DNA of 64,000 bases from DATAES01 sp963721305 (GCA_963721305.1 CAVRIR010000004.1:62001-126000), one strand, 5' to 3'; shown: positions 19,710-28,321, counted from the first letter of the stretch. Notes: generated from the sequence alone by a model not told the origin. Numbers and translations: made by a program.

Positions 19710-20459
19710 GTGCGTCGTCCCGCCGAAGGAGCGGTGATCCTCCTCTATCACCGCGTCGGTGCGGGTACCGCGTCGTCCGTCGACCTTCCCGCCGCGACGT
19801 TCGACGAGCAGATGGCCGCGCTCGCGAACACCGGTCGCGTGGTCACGCTCGCAGATGCGCTCGCAGTGCTGAACGGCGAACAGCGCGGACCGTGCATCGC
19901 CGTCACCTTCGACGACGGAACCGCCGATCTCGTCGAGACCGCGCTACCGATCATGGTTCGCCACGGCGTGCCGGCAACGTGGTACCTCGCCACGTCCTTC
20001 ATCGACGAGCAGAAGCCGTTCGACTCGGGACCACCGCTCACGTGGTCCGCGGTGCGCGACGCCTGCTCGACGGGGCTGGTCTCCATCGGCTCGCACACCC
20101 ACCGCCATCGCCTGCTCGATCGCGCCCCCGAGGCCGAAGTGGCCGACGAGCTCGATCGATCGATCGCATCGATCGCAGACAACGTCGGCGACGCGCCTGT
20201 CGACTTCGCCTATCCGAAGGCCTTGTGCGGGTCACCCGCGGCCGAGGCGCTGGTGCGCGACCGATTCCGATCTGCCGCGCTCGCAGGCACACGCGCCAAC
20301 GTCGTCGGCGCGACGGACCTTCATCGCCTCGCTCGTTCGCCCATCCAGGTGAACGACGGTCGCGTGTGGTTCGAGCGAAAGGTCGCGGGCGGGATGACGT
20401 TCGAGCACACGGTGCGCGAGCTGCTCAACCGAATGCGCTATGCGAAGGCGTCGACATGA
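19710..20459 (+). CDS. Polysaccharide deacetylase (NodB/CE4 fold)
   Basis: 249 aa from GTG 19710. EGAVILLYHRVG, then CIAVTFDDGTADLVETALPI (catalytic/metal Asp-Asp), SIGSHTHRHRLLDRAPEAEV (the two metal-binding histidines) and PVDFAYPKALCGSPAAEALV are the CE4 motifs in order. These zinc enzymes remove N- or O-acetyl groups from glycans. No signal peptide is seen, so it may act on lipid-linked or cytoplasmic precursors, unless the start lies upstream; the frame stays open there without a usual start codon. The stop overlaps the ATG of a 30-codon spacer ORF that in turn overlaps the next glycosyltransferase. Confidence 0.9.
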   Translation: MRRPAEGAVILLYHRVGAGTASSVDLPAATFDEQMAALANTGRVVTLADALAVLNGEQRGPCIAVTFDDGTADLVETALPIMVRHGVPATWYLATSFIDEQKPFDSGPPLTWSAVRDACSTGLVSIGSHTHRHRLLDRAPEAEVADELDRSIASIADNVGDAPVDFAYPKALCGSPAAEALVRDRFRSAALAGTRANVVGATDLHRLARSPIQVNDGRVWFERKVAGGMTFEHTVRELLNRMRYAKAST

Positions 20460-20548
20460 GCGAGCGAAGCGACCTCATGGCGGCCGCGCGACCGCTAGGG
20501 CGCCGGACGCCGATGGGGTCCGGGGGCGCAGCCCCCGAGGAGACGTGA
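20456..20548 (+). other. 30-codon coupled spacer ORF with GC-rich hairpin
   Basis: The ATG overlaps the deacetylase stop (ATGA) and the TGA overlaps the next gene's GTG (GTGA), so a 30-residue peptide beginning MSERSDLMAAARPLGRR could be translated between them. The DNA holds a perfect 7-bp inverted repeat (20521-20527 with 20531-20537, loop GCA). The peptide resembles no family I know. The sequence may instead be a short repetitive element used as an intergenic spacer; the GAGGAG just before the GTG at 20545 serves as ribosome-binding site for the glycosyltransferase. Confidence 0.5.
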
Positions 20549-21723
20549 GCACCGCGCCGCTCGTGATCCATGTCGCGACGACGGACATGAGCCTCGAGCT
20601 GCTTCTCGGCCCGCAGCTGTCGGCGTTCGCCGCCGCCGGCTATCGCGTTGCCGGCGCGTCCGCACCCGGCCCGTACGTCGAGGCGCTCGAGACGCGAGGC
20701 ATCGAGCACCTCCCGCTCGAGCACGCCACTCGCTCGATGGCCTTGGGCGAGGACATGCGCGCCTTCGGCGAGCTGGTGCAGCTGTTCCGCACGCAGCGCC
20801 CGACCATCGTCCACACGCACAATCCGAAGCCCGGGGTCTACGGACGCATCGCGGCACGCGTCGCACGAGTGCCGATCGTGGTGAACACGGTGCACGGCCT
20901 GTACGCGCTGCCGGACGATCCACTCCCTCGACGGGTGGCCGTGTACGGGATGGAGCGTGTGGCGGCAACGTGCTCGGACGCCGAGCTGATGCAGAACGAA
21001 GAAGACCTCGAGACGCTGCGCCGCCTGCGCGTTCCGTCCCGGAGACTCACGCTGCTGGGCAACGGCATCGATCTGCAGCGGTTCGACCCGGACCGGTTCG
21101 ACGCCGACGATCGAGCACGCGCCCGGCGCGAGCTCGGCGCCACGGACGACAACGAAGTCGTCGTCGGCACGGTGGGACGGTTGGTGGTCGAGAAGGGCTA
21201 CCGCGAGCTGTTCGCCGCGGCGGCCGGCCTGCCCGACGCCGCTCGCGTCGCCGTCATCGGGTTCGACGAGCCCGACAAGGAAGATGCGGTGTCAGCCGGT
21301 GAGATCGCGCTGGCTTCCCGAGACGGTGTGCACTTCCTCGGTGGGCGTGCCGATGTCGATCGGTTGTACGCAGGCATGGACGTGTTCGTTCTCGCATCGC
21401 ACCGCGAAGGGTTCCCGCGCACGCCCATGGAGGCCGCGGCGATGGGACTTCCGGTCGTCGCCACCGACATCCGCGGCTGCCGCCAGGTCGTCGAGCACGG
21501 TGTCACCGGTCTGTTGGTGCCACCGCATGACGCGGCAGCGTTGGGAGAAGCCATCGGGCGGTTGGTGAACGATGACGAGCTCAGAGCGAGCATGGCGACC
21601 GCGGCACGGGAGCGCGCCCGGCGACTGTTCGATCAGCAGCACTGCATCGACACCACGCTCACGACGTATGCACGCTTACTGCGGGCGAGAGGACTCGACG
21701 AGCCGACCGTCGTGACGTCGTGA
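20545..21723 (+). CDS. GT4 family glycosyltransferase
   Basis: 392 aa from GTG 20545, chosen because GAGGAG lies just upstream and the family N-terminus (PLVIHVATTDMSLELLLGPQ) follows at once; an upstream extension is only the spacer element. Motifs: FRTQRPTIVHTHNPKPGVYG, RVPIVVNTVHGLYALPDDPL, VVGTVGRLVVEKGYRELFAA, and VLASHREGFPRTPMEAAAMG with the E-x7-E pair, then VVATDIRGCRQVVEHGVTGL. Close in layout to enzymes of exopolysaccharide repeat-unit assembly. It lies between the deacetylase and a GNAT/WecA pair in one run of overlapping genes. Confidence 0.93.
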   Translation: MSTAPLVIHVATTDMSLELLLGPQLSAFAAAGYRVAGASAPGPYVEALETRGIEHLPLEHATRSMALGEDMRAFGELVQLFRTQRPTIVHTHNPKPGVYGRIAARVARVPIVVNTVHGLYALPDDPLPRRVAVYGMERVAATCSDAELMQNEEDLETLRRLRVPSRRLTLLGNGIDLQRFDPDRFDADDRARARRELGATDDNEVVVGTVGRLVVEKGYRELFAAAAGLPDAARVAVIGFDEPDKEDAVSAGEIALASRDGVHFLGGRADVDRLYAGMDVFVLASHREGFPRTPMEAAAMGLPVVATDIRGCRQVVEHGVTGLLVPPHDAAALGEAIGRLVNDDELRASMATAARERARRLFDQQHCIDTTLTTYARLLRARGLDEPTVVTS

Positions 21724-22317
21724 CGGCGAACGGCGACGCCATCCGCGTCGCGACACCGTCGGATGCGCCGGCGCTCGCCGCGCTCCACACCGAGTCGATC
21801 TCCATCGGCTTCCTCGTCGTGCTCGGCCCGCGTTTCCTCGAGCGGTTGTATCGCCGCATCGCAACCGGTGACGGCTCGTTCGCGCTCGTCAGCGTCGACG
21901 GTCCGGCCGCCATCAACGGATTCGTCGCGGTCGCGGTGGACACCGGACGGCTGTACCGCGACTTCATACGCCACGACGCGTTGCACGCGGGACTCGAGCG
22001 CGGCGCCGGCGGTGCTTCGGCATCCGTGGAAGGTGATCGAGACCCTCCGGTACGGGGTCGACGGACGGGCACCGACGCCCGGGGCCGAGATCCTCGCGAC
22101 CGCGGTCGCCTCGGGTGCACAAGGGAGGGGTGTCGGCGGCAAGCTCGTCGCCGCGGCGATCGACGAGTTGAAGGCGCGCGGCGTCGAGCACGCTCACGTC
22201 GTCACCGCCGCGGACAACGAAGCCGCGCAACGCACGTACTTCCAGTGCGGCTTCCAGCGCCACGCAACCGTGGAAGTGCACCGCGGCGTGCGCCAAGAGG
22301 TGCTCGTGTGGCCGTGA
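21720..22317 (+). CDS. GNAT-family N-acetyltransferase (one frameshift)
   Basis: GTG 21720 overlaps the glycosyltransferase stop (GTGA). The N-terminal half (IRVATPSDAPALAALHTESI ... FLERLYRRIATGDGSFALVS) is in one frame; at about 22000-22012, in a GCGCCGGCGG tract, one base must change to continue as AVLRHPWKVIETLRYGVDGR and AVASGAQGRGVGGKLVAAAI, the acetyl-CoA pyrophosphate loop (Q-x-x-G-x-G), ending VHRGVRQEVLVWP. GNAT enzymes acetylate amines; in this context an amino-sugar or its nucleotide form is likely. Without the correction the first frame runs falsely into the next gene as an apparent fusion. Confidence 0.8.
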
Positions 22318-23240
22318 TCGTCGGCTTCGCCGTTGCGTTGGCCTTGACGCCGGTGTGCGCGGCTGCCGCTCGACGGCTCGGCATCGTCGACCGTCCCGGT
22401 CCGCTGAAGGTGCAGTCGACGGCGGTGCCGTACCTCGGCGGCGTCGCCGTGCTCGCCGGTCTGCTCGGACCAGTGCTGTGGACGCGACCGGCGCTCGCCA
22501 TCCCGCTCGCCCTCGCCACGGGACTCGGCCTGGCCGACGATGCGGCCGATCTGCACAGCGGGATCCGTCTGGCGTGCGAGGTGGCGATCGGCGTGCTGGT
22601 GGCGGTGGTCGCGGGCGTTCCCGGAGCATTGGCAGTGTTGGCCGTCGCGGCGACCGTGCTGCTCATCAACGCGGTCAACCTCCTCGACGGCCTCGACGGC
22701 TTGGCGTCCGCCACCGCGCTCGTGTCTGCAGCCGGCTTCGCGTTCGTCGTCGAGGGCGACTACCGGGTGCTGGCGGTGACGCTCGCTGCCGCGCTGGCGG
22801 GGTTCCTGGTGTGGAACCGCCCGCCCGCCCGCATCTACCTCGGCGACGCCGGCAGCTACCTGATCGGCACCGCGCTGGCGATCCTCTTCGCCGCGACACT
22901 CGGCGACCAGAGCTCGGCGTCGTCCGCCGCCGCGGCGGCGCTGCTGGTCGGCATCCCCGTCGGCGACACGGCCATCGCGATCGTGCGGCGGTGGCGGGCC
23001 AAGCGTCCGTTGCTCACCGGCGACCGCGGCCACGTGTACGACCAGCTCGTCGATCGCCGGTGGACCCCGGGCCAGGCGACGCTTGCCTGCGTCGGCGCCC
23101 AGGCGGTGCTGGGGGTGCTCGCCGTCGCGGTTTCACACGCGGCCGACGGCGTCGCCGTCGCTCTCGCGATCGTCATCGTGATCGGCGTTGCCGCGTGGGC
23201 ATTGCCGACCTTCACCTCACCTGCGTCGTCGACGAATTAG
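22308..23240 (+). CDS. WecA/MraY-family phosphoglycosyltransferase (polyprenyl-phosphate sugar-1-P transferase)
   Basis: About 310 aa, start GTG 22308 or 22314, overlapping the GNAT stop. Family signatures appear in order: GLGLADDAADLHSGIRLACE (Asp-Asp), LLINAVNLLDGLDGLASATA, ARIYLGDAGSYLIGTALAIL, and TGDRGHVYDQLVDRRWTPGQ as the HIHH-like loop. About nine to ten membrane helices surround them. These enzymes start lipid-linked glycan synthesis by moving sugar-1-phosphate from UDP-sugar to undecaprenyl phosphate. It is therefore the likely initiating enzyme for this locus. It may be shorter than housekeeping WecA, but all catalytic regions are present. Confidence 0.9.
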   Translation: MAVIVGFAVALALTPVCAAAARRLGIVDRPGPLKVQSTAVPYLGGVAVLAGLLGPVLWTRPALAIPLALATGLGLADDAADLHSGIRLACEVAIGVLVAVVAGVPGALAVLAVAATVLLINAVNLLDGLDGLASATALVSAAGFAFVVEGDYRVLAVTLAAALAGFLVWNRPPARIYLGDAGSYLIGTALAILFAATLGDQSSASSAAAAALLVGIPVGDTAIAIVRRWRAKRPLLTGDRGHVYDQLVDRRWTPGQATLACVGAQAVLGVLAVAVSHAADGVAVALAIVIVIGVAAWALPTFTSPASSTN

Positions 23241-23266
23241 ATCGTCCGCGGAGGAGCGGGCGATCG

Positions 23267-24298
23267 TCACACGAAGAGGGGGACCTGAGCGTCCGGGTAG
23301 GCCGACGGCGCGAAGAACCACGCCTCGATCGCGTAGCGATCGTGCGCCATCGCCGACGACGAAGCCGTGCGGTGCAGGAGCCGGTGATCGAACAACAGCA
23401 CATCGCCCGCACCGAACTGCGGGCGCACGATGGGCGTGCCGGCCGCCGCATTGGCGACGCCTTGGTCGGACATCGACCATTTGAAGATCGCGCCCTCTTC
23501 ACCAGTGGGGAGCACACCGTCGAAGCGCTTCGGAACGACGTCGAGCCCCGGTGCATCCGTGCCACATGGTGTGAGCGTCATCCAGAGGTTCAACGAGCCG
23601 ATGCTGTCGCCCAGGAACGCGCCATCCTGATGCCAACCGGTGTACATGTCCTCCGGTGGGACCCGACGAAGCGTGCACTTGTTCGCCGACAGGTACGGTC
23701 GCTCGCCGAAGAAGTCGGTCATCAGTCGACTGACGCCCAGCGTGTCGACCGCGTCCAGCAACTCGAACACCATGCGCGGCGAGAACACCGTCCACAGGGC
23801 ACCCATCGAGCGATTGAGCCGGTTCAACCCGAGTCCTGCTCCGGCGCGGTCGGCGATCGGCCTCGGCGTCCACCAAGCGGGATCGACGGTCTCGCCCTGC
23901 TCCGAGGCATCGAATGCCTCCAACGTGGCGTCGATCCCCTCGATCATCTGTGCGCCACGCTCGGGCGGAACGAGACCCCGCACGAGGAGGCAGCCACTGC
24001 GCGCCAAGCCGGTCCGCAGCGCCTCGACCGTCATGCCCGCGGGATCGACTTCCACGATCTCGCCGCCGTCGCCCTCCGGCGCGACCACCGACCGTGGCAC
24101 GGGAACGTCCGGCAGCCCTGCCGCGGCCGCGGCTTCGAGCCGGAGGTCGACCAGCGTGGACTCGAGCCGGGCGTCGAGGGACGCACGGTTCGCCGCGATC
24201 AGCCGATCGATGGCGGCGCGGAACTCGCCGCGTCGGCGCAGCTGCTCGGCTTCGTCGAGCACCGCCGCTACCGAGTCGACCAGCACTGGATCCGCCAT
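23267..24298 (-). CDS. Phytanoyl-CoA dioxygenase (PhyH)-family Fe(II)/2-oxoglutarate oxygenase
   Basis: 343 aa from ATG 24298, chosen for a strong GGAGGGGAG six bases upstream. Iron ligands are visible: MYTGWHQDGAFLGDSIGSLN (His-x-Asp) and the distal His in VLLFDHRLLHRTASSSAMAH, followed by RYAIEAWFFAP with the probable 2-oxoglutarate Arg. A ~100-residue helical N-terminal region precedes the core. Members hydroxylate lipids, amino acids or small metabolites. It lies divergently from an acyltransferase inside the glycan locus, but a sugar or lipid substrate is only a guess. Confidence 0.88.
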   Translation of the reverse strand: MADPVLVDSVAAVLDEAEQLRRRGEFRAAIDRLIAANRASLDARLESTLVDLRLEAAAAAGLPDVPVPRSVVAPEGDGGEIVEVDPAGMTVEALRTGLARSGCLLVRGLVPPERGAQMIEGIDATLEAFDASEQGETVDPAWWTPRPIADRAGAGLGLNRLNRSMGALWTVFSPRMVFELLDAVDTLGVSRLMTDFFGERPYLSANKCTLRRVPPEDMYTGWHQDGAFLGDSIGSLNLWMTLTPCGTDAPGLDVVPKRFDGVLPTGEEGAIFKWSMSDQGVANAAAGTPIVRPQFGAGDVLLFDHRLLHRTASSSAMAHDRYAIEAWFFAPSAYPDAQVPLFV

Positions 24299-24363
24299 GA
24301 CTACTCCCCTCCGCGTTGGCGGTACTGCACGCCACGTTCGCACAGCGTACGCTCCACGGCCCG

Positions 24364-24987
24364 ATGGGCAAGAGTGCGCAGCAGCCGGGCCAGCCGAGTC
24401 CCGCCGCGATCATGGCGGCACGGCGGGCGCGCCATCCCAAGCTGATCGAGGCGCTCGTCGCCGACGCTCGCATCACCGCGGCGTATCGCGGTGAGCGCTT
24501 CAAGTTCCGCTCGCGACTCGATGCGTGCACACAGATCGTTCGGTTGTCGATCGTGTCCGATGCGTTCTTCGCGCAAGCCTGCTACCGCCTGAAAGCGCGG
24601 CTTCAGGCCCTCGGCGTGCCGATCCTGCCGCGCCTCGCCCACCGCGCCGCGATGATGATCGCGCAAGTGTCGATCGGCGACACCGTCGTGATCGCACCGG
24701 GCTTGTACCTGTTCCACGGGCAGGTCGTGATCGACGGGCTCACGGAGATCGGTACCGCCGCTCGCATCGCCCCGTTCGTCACGATCGGTTTGCGCGAGGG
24801 CCACTTCGACGGCCCGACGATCGGATCGAACGTGTTCATCGGAACCGGGGCGAAGATCGTCGGCCCCGTTCACATCGGTCACCGCGCCCGCATCGGCGCC
24901 AACGCGGTCGTGGTGAGTGACGTGCCCGCCGACGCGACGGCGACCGGCGTGCCCGCGAAGATTCACGTCTCCACTGCGGCAGACTGA
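24364..24987 (+). CDS. Left-handed beta-helix (hexapeptide) acyltransferase, serine acetyltransferase-like
   Basis: 207 aa from ATG 24364 (MGKSAQQPGQPSPAAIMAAR); a TTG at 24316 would add 16 unlikely residues. The helical N-terminal half (FRSRLDACTQIVRLSIVSDA) precedes hexapeptide repeats: AQVSIGDTVVIAPGLYLFHG, PFVTIGLREGHFDGPTIGSN, VFIGTGAKIVGPVHIGHRAR, IGANAVVVSDVPADATATGV. This matches CysE-like and sugar O-acetyltransferases that use acyl-CoA. Its context among glycosyltransferases favours O-acetylation of a glycan. It ends in a 25-bp tail-to-tail overlap with the GT2 gene. Confidence 0.85.
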   Translation: MGKSAQQPGQPSPAAIMAARRARHPKLIEALVADARITAAYRGERFKFRSRLDACTQIVRLSIVSDAFFAQACYRLKARLQALGVPILPRLAHRAAMMIAQVSIGDTVVIAPGLYLFHGQVVIDGLTEIGTAARIAPFVTIGLREGHFDGPTIGSNVFIGTGAKIVGPVHIGHRARIGANAVVVSDVPADATATGVPAKIHVSTAAD

Positions 24988-25895
24988 CGAGCGGCGCGCT
25001 GTTCGGCACGCTCGACCGACCATGCGACGTAGCCCATGTACTGCCTGGGGAAGTGCCCGACGATCAGTGGCTCGTTGCGGGGCGGCTCGTACGGTCGGCC
25101 GCGGATCGCTTCGTAGTCCGCTCGCACCTCATCGCTCGACAGCTTCTTCGACGTCGAGGCACCGCCGTGGATCTGGTGGAACGTGCCTTCACCGGCGATC
25201 ACGACGAGCTGCACGTCGTCGAGCGCGCACGCCCGCCGGTAGAGATCGTGGTTGACGAGCCCGCCGCCCGGTAGGACGAAGCGCTCGTCGAGCCCGCCGA
25301 GCTCGCGCCACAGCTCACGGGTCAGGAACAGTGAGCTGCTCTCACCCATGGGTCCGAACAAGCCGCGACCGGACGAGGCTGCGGGGGTCGACACCGCGAA
25401 GAGGTCGTAGCCGTTCGACTCCCAGTCGACTTCGGCCAGGAGCGCGTCCTCGGCGGTGGCGTCGTAGCCGGAGTCGGCGGCCTGCATGTGGACGGCGTCA
25501 CCGAGATGCCATGCCGGGGCGGTCACGATCGGCCGGTCCGCAACGCACGCCGCGGTACGGGCCATCGACAGCAGCCGCGGCGACGCCAACCGCGCACCGT
25601 CGATGATCAGTCCGACGAGCTCACCGGTGGCGAGCTCGATGCCGGCGTTCGCAGCACGGGCCGGTGACGCGCTTGCATCGTCGATTCGATGCAAGCGAAC
25701 CCGAGGATCGATGGCGCGCAGCGCGTCGCCGTCGATCGGTACCGGTGAACCGTTGTCGATGACGACGATCTCGACGGCATCGTCGAGATCCTGCTGGTAC
25801 GGACGCGACAACGACCGCAACGTACGCGGTAACTCGCGCGCCATGTCGTACGCCACGACGACGACGCTCAGGGCATCGGAGCTATGGCGCGTCAC
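24963..25895 (-). CDS. GT2 family glycosyltransferase
   Basis: 310 aa from GTG 25895, whose bases overlap the upstream stop (GTGA). The core reads ALSVVVVAYDMARELPRTLR, DDAVEIVVIDNGSPVPIDGD (first Asp region), GIELATGELVGLIIDGARLA (replacing the usual DDD with DGA), then GLFGPMGESSSLFLTRELWR and ELGGLDERFVLPGGGLVNHD (acceptor ED/E region). This is a GT-A fold; the altered DxD position suggests metal-independent or weak activity, or another acceptor. The upstream extension of the frame is a shadow of the neighbouring gene. Confidence 0.85.
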   Translation of the reverse strand: MTRHSSDALSVVVVAYDMARELPRTLRSLSRPYQQDLDDAVEIVVIDNGSPVPIDGDALRAIDPRVRLHRIDDASASPARAANAGIELATGELVGLIIDGARLASPRLLSMARTAACVADRPIVTAPAWHLGDAVHMQAADSGYDATAEDALLAEVDWESNGYDLFAVSTPAASSGRGLFGPMGESSSLFLTRELWRELGGLDERFVLPGGGLVNHDLYRRACALDDVQLVVIAGEGTFHQIHGGASTSKKLSSDEVRADYEAIRGRPYEPPRNEPLIVGHFPRQYMGYVAWSVERAEQRAARQSAAVET

Positions 25896-26656
25896 ACTCG
25901 AGCTTTGTCGTCTTCCTCGTCGAGTTCGTCGTCGTCGTCCATGCCGGCTCGACGGCGACGCAGGATGAAGGCACCGCCGACCAGGACGATCACCACGCCA
26001 ACCACGAGCGCGACCCAGATCGCCGTGTTCGACGAGCCCGAGCTCGTCTTCGCCTCGCCGGGCGGCTTCGTCGTTGCGGTCGCGGCCACGACTCCGCTCG
26101 ATTGGACGAGGGTGGCGGTGCCGTTGAACACGTCGATCACACGCGGCGGCGCAACGAACCAGTTCGACGGCGGTGGAGGGTCGATCGGCTCGGGTCCGGG
26201 TGCCTGGCTCGGGAACGCCACCCACACGTTCGTCCCGTCAGTCGCGTAGTACGCGGCGACGACGCCGGTCGTGCCCCCGACGCCCCACGTGCCGTTGACA
26301 TCGATGCGGTAGACGGGAAGCTGCGCCGGCGGATCTTGGAGCTTCAGTGCCTGGTTGTACAACGCGTCCGCGAACCAGGACTGCACGAAGACCGCAGCCT
26401 GGTAGGCGTTCATCGTCCGTGGCGGTGACGACGCGTCGCCGTTCAGCGTGACCACCGCGCCGGTGATCTTCTCGCCCCCGCCGATGTCGACGCCGTCAGG
26501 CGGGATCGGGATGGGAGGCACCGCCGTCGTCGACGGCGACGAACCGGGGGTCGAGGAACCTGGGGACGAGGAATCGGTTTGGGCGACCGCGGCCACCGCG
26601 GGGACGAACACGACCCCCACGACCAGCAGCAGGACAGCCACGAGACGGTTACGCAT
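25892..26656 (-). CDS. Secreted protein with C-terminal membrane anchor, unknown function
   Basis: 254 aa from ATG 26656, preceded by GGAG. A signal peptide (MRNRLVAVLLLVVGVVFVPA with AVAAVAQ cleavage region) is followed by a Ser/Pro/Thr linker and a globular domain (TMNAYQAAVFVQSWFADALY, LPVYRIDVNGTWGVGGTTGV, YYATDGTNVWVAFPSQAPGP). A second Thr/Ser linker, one membrane helix (AIWVALVVGVVIVLVGGAFI), RRRR and a strongly acidic tail (MDDDDELDEEDDKARV) follow. I do not recognise the domain. The acidic cytoplasmic tail after a stop-transfer arginine run is unlike a sortase signal. Co-transcribed with the GT2 gene downstream. Confidence 0.75.
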   Translation of the reverse strand: MRNRLVAVLLLVVGVVFVPAVAAVAQTDSSSPGSSTPGSSPSTTAVPPIPIPPDGVDIGGGEKITGAVVTLNGDASSPPRTMNAYQAAVFVQSWFADALYNQALKLQDPPAQLPVYRIDVNGTWGVGGTTGVVAAYYATDGTNVWVAFPSQAPGPEPIDPPPPSNWFVAPPRVIDVFNGTATLVQSSGVVAATATTKPPGEAKTSSGSSNTAIWVALVVGVVIVLVGGAFILRRRRAGMDDDDELDEEDDKARV

Positions 26657-26672
26657 TGCTCCAACTCTGTAC

Positions 26673-26716
26673 CAGAAGAAAGCAGTGGGATGGGTCGCGA
26701 GGACCCATCCCACTGC
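26673..26716 (-). terminator. Strong rho-independent terminator after the surface-protein gene
   Basis: A perfect 15-bp stem (26682-26696 with 26702-26716) with a 5-base loop. Read on the minus strand it is followed at once by TTTCTTCT. It lies 30 bp past the stop of the secreted protein at 26747-28321 and just before the start of the next minus-strand gene, so that surface-protein transcript is isolated from the genes downstream. Confidence 0.9.
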
Positions 26717-26746
26717 CAGGACTACAAGGTTGTCACTCCGATTGGA

Positions 26747-28321
26747 TCAGCCGGTACCGCACTGGAAGTTGATGACCGGCTTGCCTGCCGGAACGATGCA
26801 CAGACGAGTGAATGCTGAGCCCGTCCACAGGTTGTTGGCGTTGTCAACCAAGGTCGCCGCACCGGTCGAACCGGCTTCGGCATCGTCCTTGATCGCACGG
26901 ACCTGAGACGTTCCGGGACGACCCACACCACTCGGGATCGTCGCGACCGTCAGGGTCGTCGGGTTCAGCGTGAACGTGAAGCCGATACCCGGCGACGTCG
27001 GGCTCGCGCAGAGCGCCGAAGCAGTCGGGAGGTTCGGGAAGATCACGTCGTAGTGCGCTGCACCCTGGGGGTCACCCGAGGTGAGTGCGCCACGCTCGAC
27101 GATGAAGGCGCCGTAGTTCAGGCCGACCGGGGTCGGGAACAGGATCTCACCAACAGCCTTGGTGCCTGCAGGCTGGGTCGCCAGCAGGTTGATGGTGAAG
27201 TTGCCCGGGTTGGCCCACTTGCCGGCAATCGAGAAGCCCGAGGCCTCGTCCTGGTTGCAGGCCGCTGAGCCTGGGACCAGCGACGGAAGCAGGGCGAGCT
27301 GCGTCGTTTGCGTCATGACGGCGTCACCGGTGGTCGGTGCCGTTGCCGACGGGTCGCCGACGTCGGTGCGGTGAAGCGCCGGCGTATCGACCACCAGGGT
27401 GCAGGACACCGTGGCATTGGCACCCGAAACGGCCGTGATGTAGCAGGGCTGCGGGATCGGGTTCGCCCCGAAGCTGCTGATCTTGAGGCCGATGTCGTCC
27501 GGCGTCTTGAACTTCATCGACGTCGAGTTGACCGTGTGGATGGCCGTGAACGTTGCGTCCGTGACCTCACGGGTATCGGTCGACTGAATCGTGCCGCCGA
27601 TCGTGATGGTCTGGGCAGCGCCGGTAGCCGTCGCGGCGTTGGAGATGTTCCAACCGGTGCCGTTGCAAGAGCTGACGGTCGTGCCGAGCGGAATATCCGT
27701 GCCCGAGACGCTGAGGCCGTTGTCACCAGCGGTGCAGTTACCCGACGCCGAGCCGATGACAGTCGAACCGTTGGTCTCGGTTGCGTCAGCGACGGACCGA
27801 GCGCTCGAGTTGTCGATCTTCAGCACCGTTGACGACGTCATCGCCGCATTGGTGTTGATGCTGAGGTTCACGGTCGCGCCGACGACCGACTTCACGAAGG
27901 TGCGCGGCGCGATGCCGGGACCCGCGATCGACCGGTTCACGTACGCCGCCATGCCCGTGGCGTCAGCGATGGTGATGCTGGGCGAATTACTGGCCACGTT
28001 GCCAGCGGGCGAAACCGAGCGAGCGGCACCGTTGTGGTACAGCGCGTTCGGGAAGTCGTGGTACGTGAAGTTCGACGACAGGGCGTTGTTACCTGGCGGT
28101 GACGGCTGCTCGGACGGGAAGATGCAAGCGATCTTCCAACCACTCTGCGTCCCACCCCACGCCGGGTACTGGCTGATCTGGCCACCAGGCGTCGTCGCCG
28201 CGTTACAGCCTGGCGATGCGACCCCTGCATTGGCAGCCGGTGAAAAAGCAAACATTGAAACAATCAGCCCGAACGTCGCTACGACGAACAGACCGATCGA
28301 CCTGAACCTAGGTCGGTGCAT
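26747..28321 (-). CDS. Secreted surface protein with beta-rich repeats, unknown family
   Basis: 524 aa. ATG 28321 has GGGGGGAG nine bases upstream. The signal peptide (SIGLFVVATFGLIVSMFAFS, then PAANAGVA) is clear. The mature protein is rich in Ser, Thr, Gly, Asn and Ala, with few charges and several Cys. Three imperfect modules recur around SVSPAGNVASNSPSITIADA, ARSVADATETNGSTVIGSAS and REVTDATFTAIHTVNSTSMK, each followed by a G-x-G-I/D-I-P-x-G/R-T turn, a beta-solenoid or bacterial-Ig-like pattern often seen in secreted adhesins and phage fibres. The base composition looks lower in GC than that of its neighbours. Strong RBS, own terminator and no anchor suggest an abundant envelope or S-layer-like protein; this is inference. 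Confidence 0.8.
   Translation of the reverse strand: MHRPRFRSIGLFVVATFGLIVSMFAFSPAANAGVASPGCNAATTPGGQISQYPAWGGTQSGWKIACIFPSEQPSPPGNNALSSNFTYHDFPNALYHNGAARSVSPAGNVASNSPSITIADATGMAAYVNRSIAGPGIAPRTFVKSVVGATVNLSINTNAAMTSSTVLKIDNSSARSVADATETNGSTVIGSASGNCTAGDNGLSVSGTDIPLGTTVSSCNGTGWNISNAATATGAAQTITIGGTIQSTDTREVTDATFTAIHTVNSTSMKFKTPDDIGLKISSFGANPIPQPCYITAVSGANATVSCTLVVDTPALHRTDVGDPSATAPTTGDAVMTQTTQLALLPSLVPGSAACNQDEASGFSIAGKWANPGNFTINLLATQPAGTKAVGEILFPTPVGLNYGAFIVERGALTSGDPQGAAHYDVIFPNLPTASALCASPTSPGIGFTFTLNPTTLTVATIPSGVGRPGTSQVRAIKDDAEAGSTGAATLVDNANNLWTGSAFTRLCIVPAGKPVINFQCGTG

Noticed and set aside
21720..23240. GNAT-WecA fusion protein
   Set aside because: The linking segment is Arg-rich wrong-frame sequence; the GNAT C-terminus is intact in a neighbouring frame and stops at 22317, where the WecA-like gene has its own GTG.
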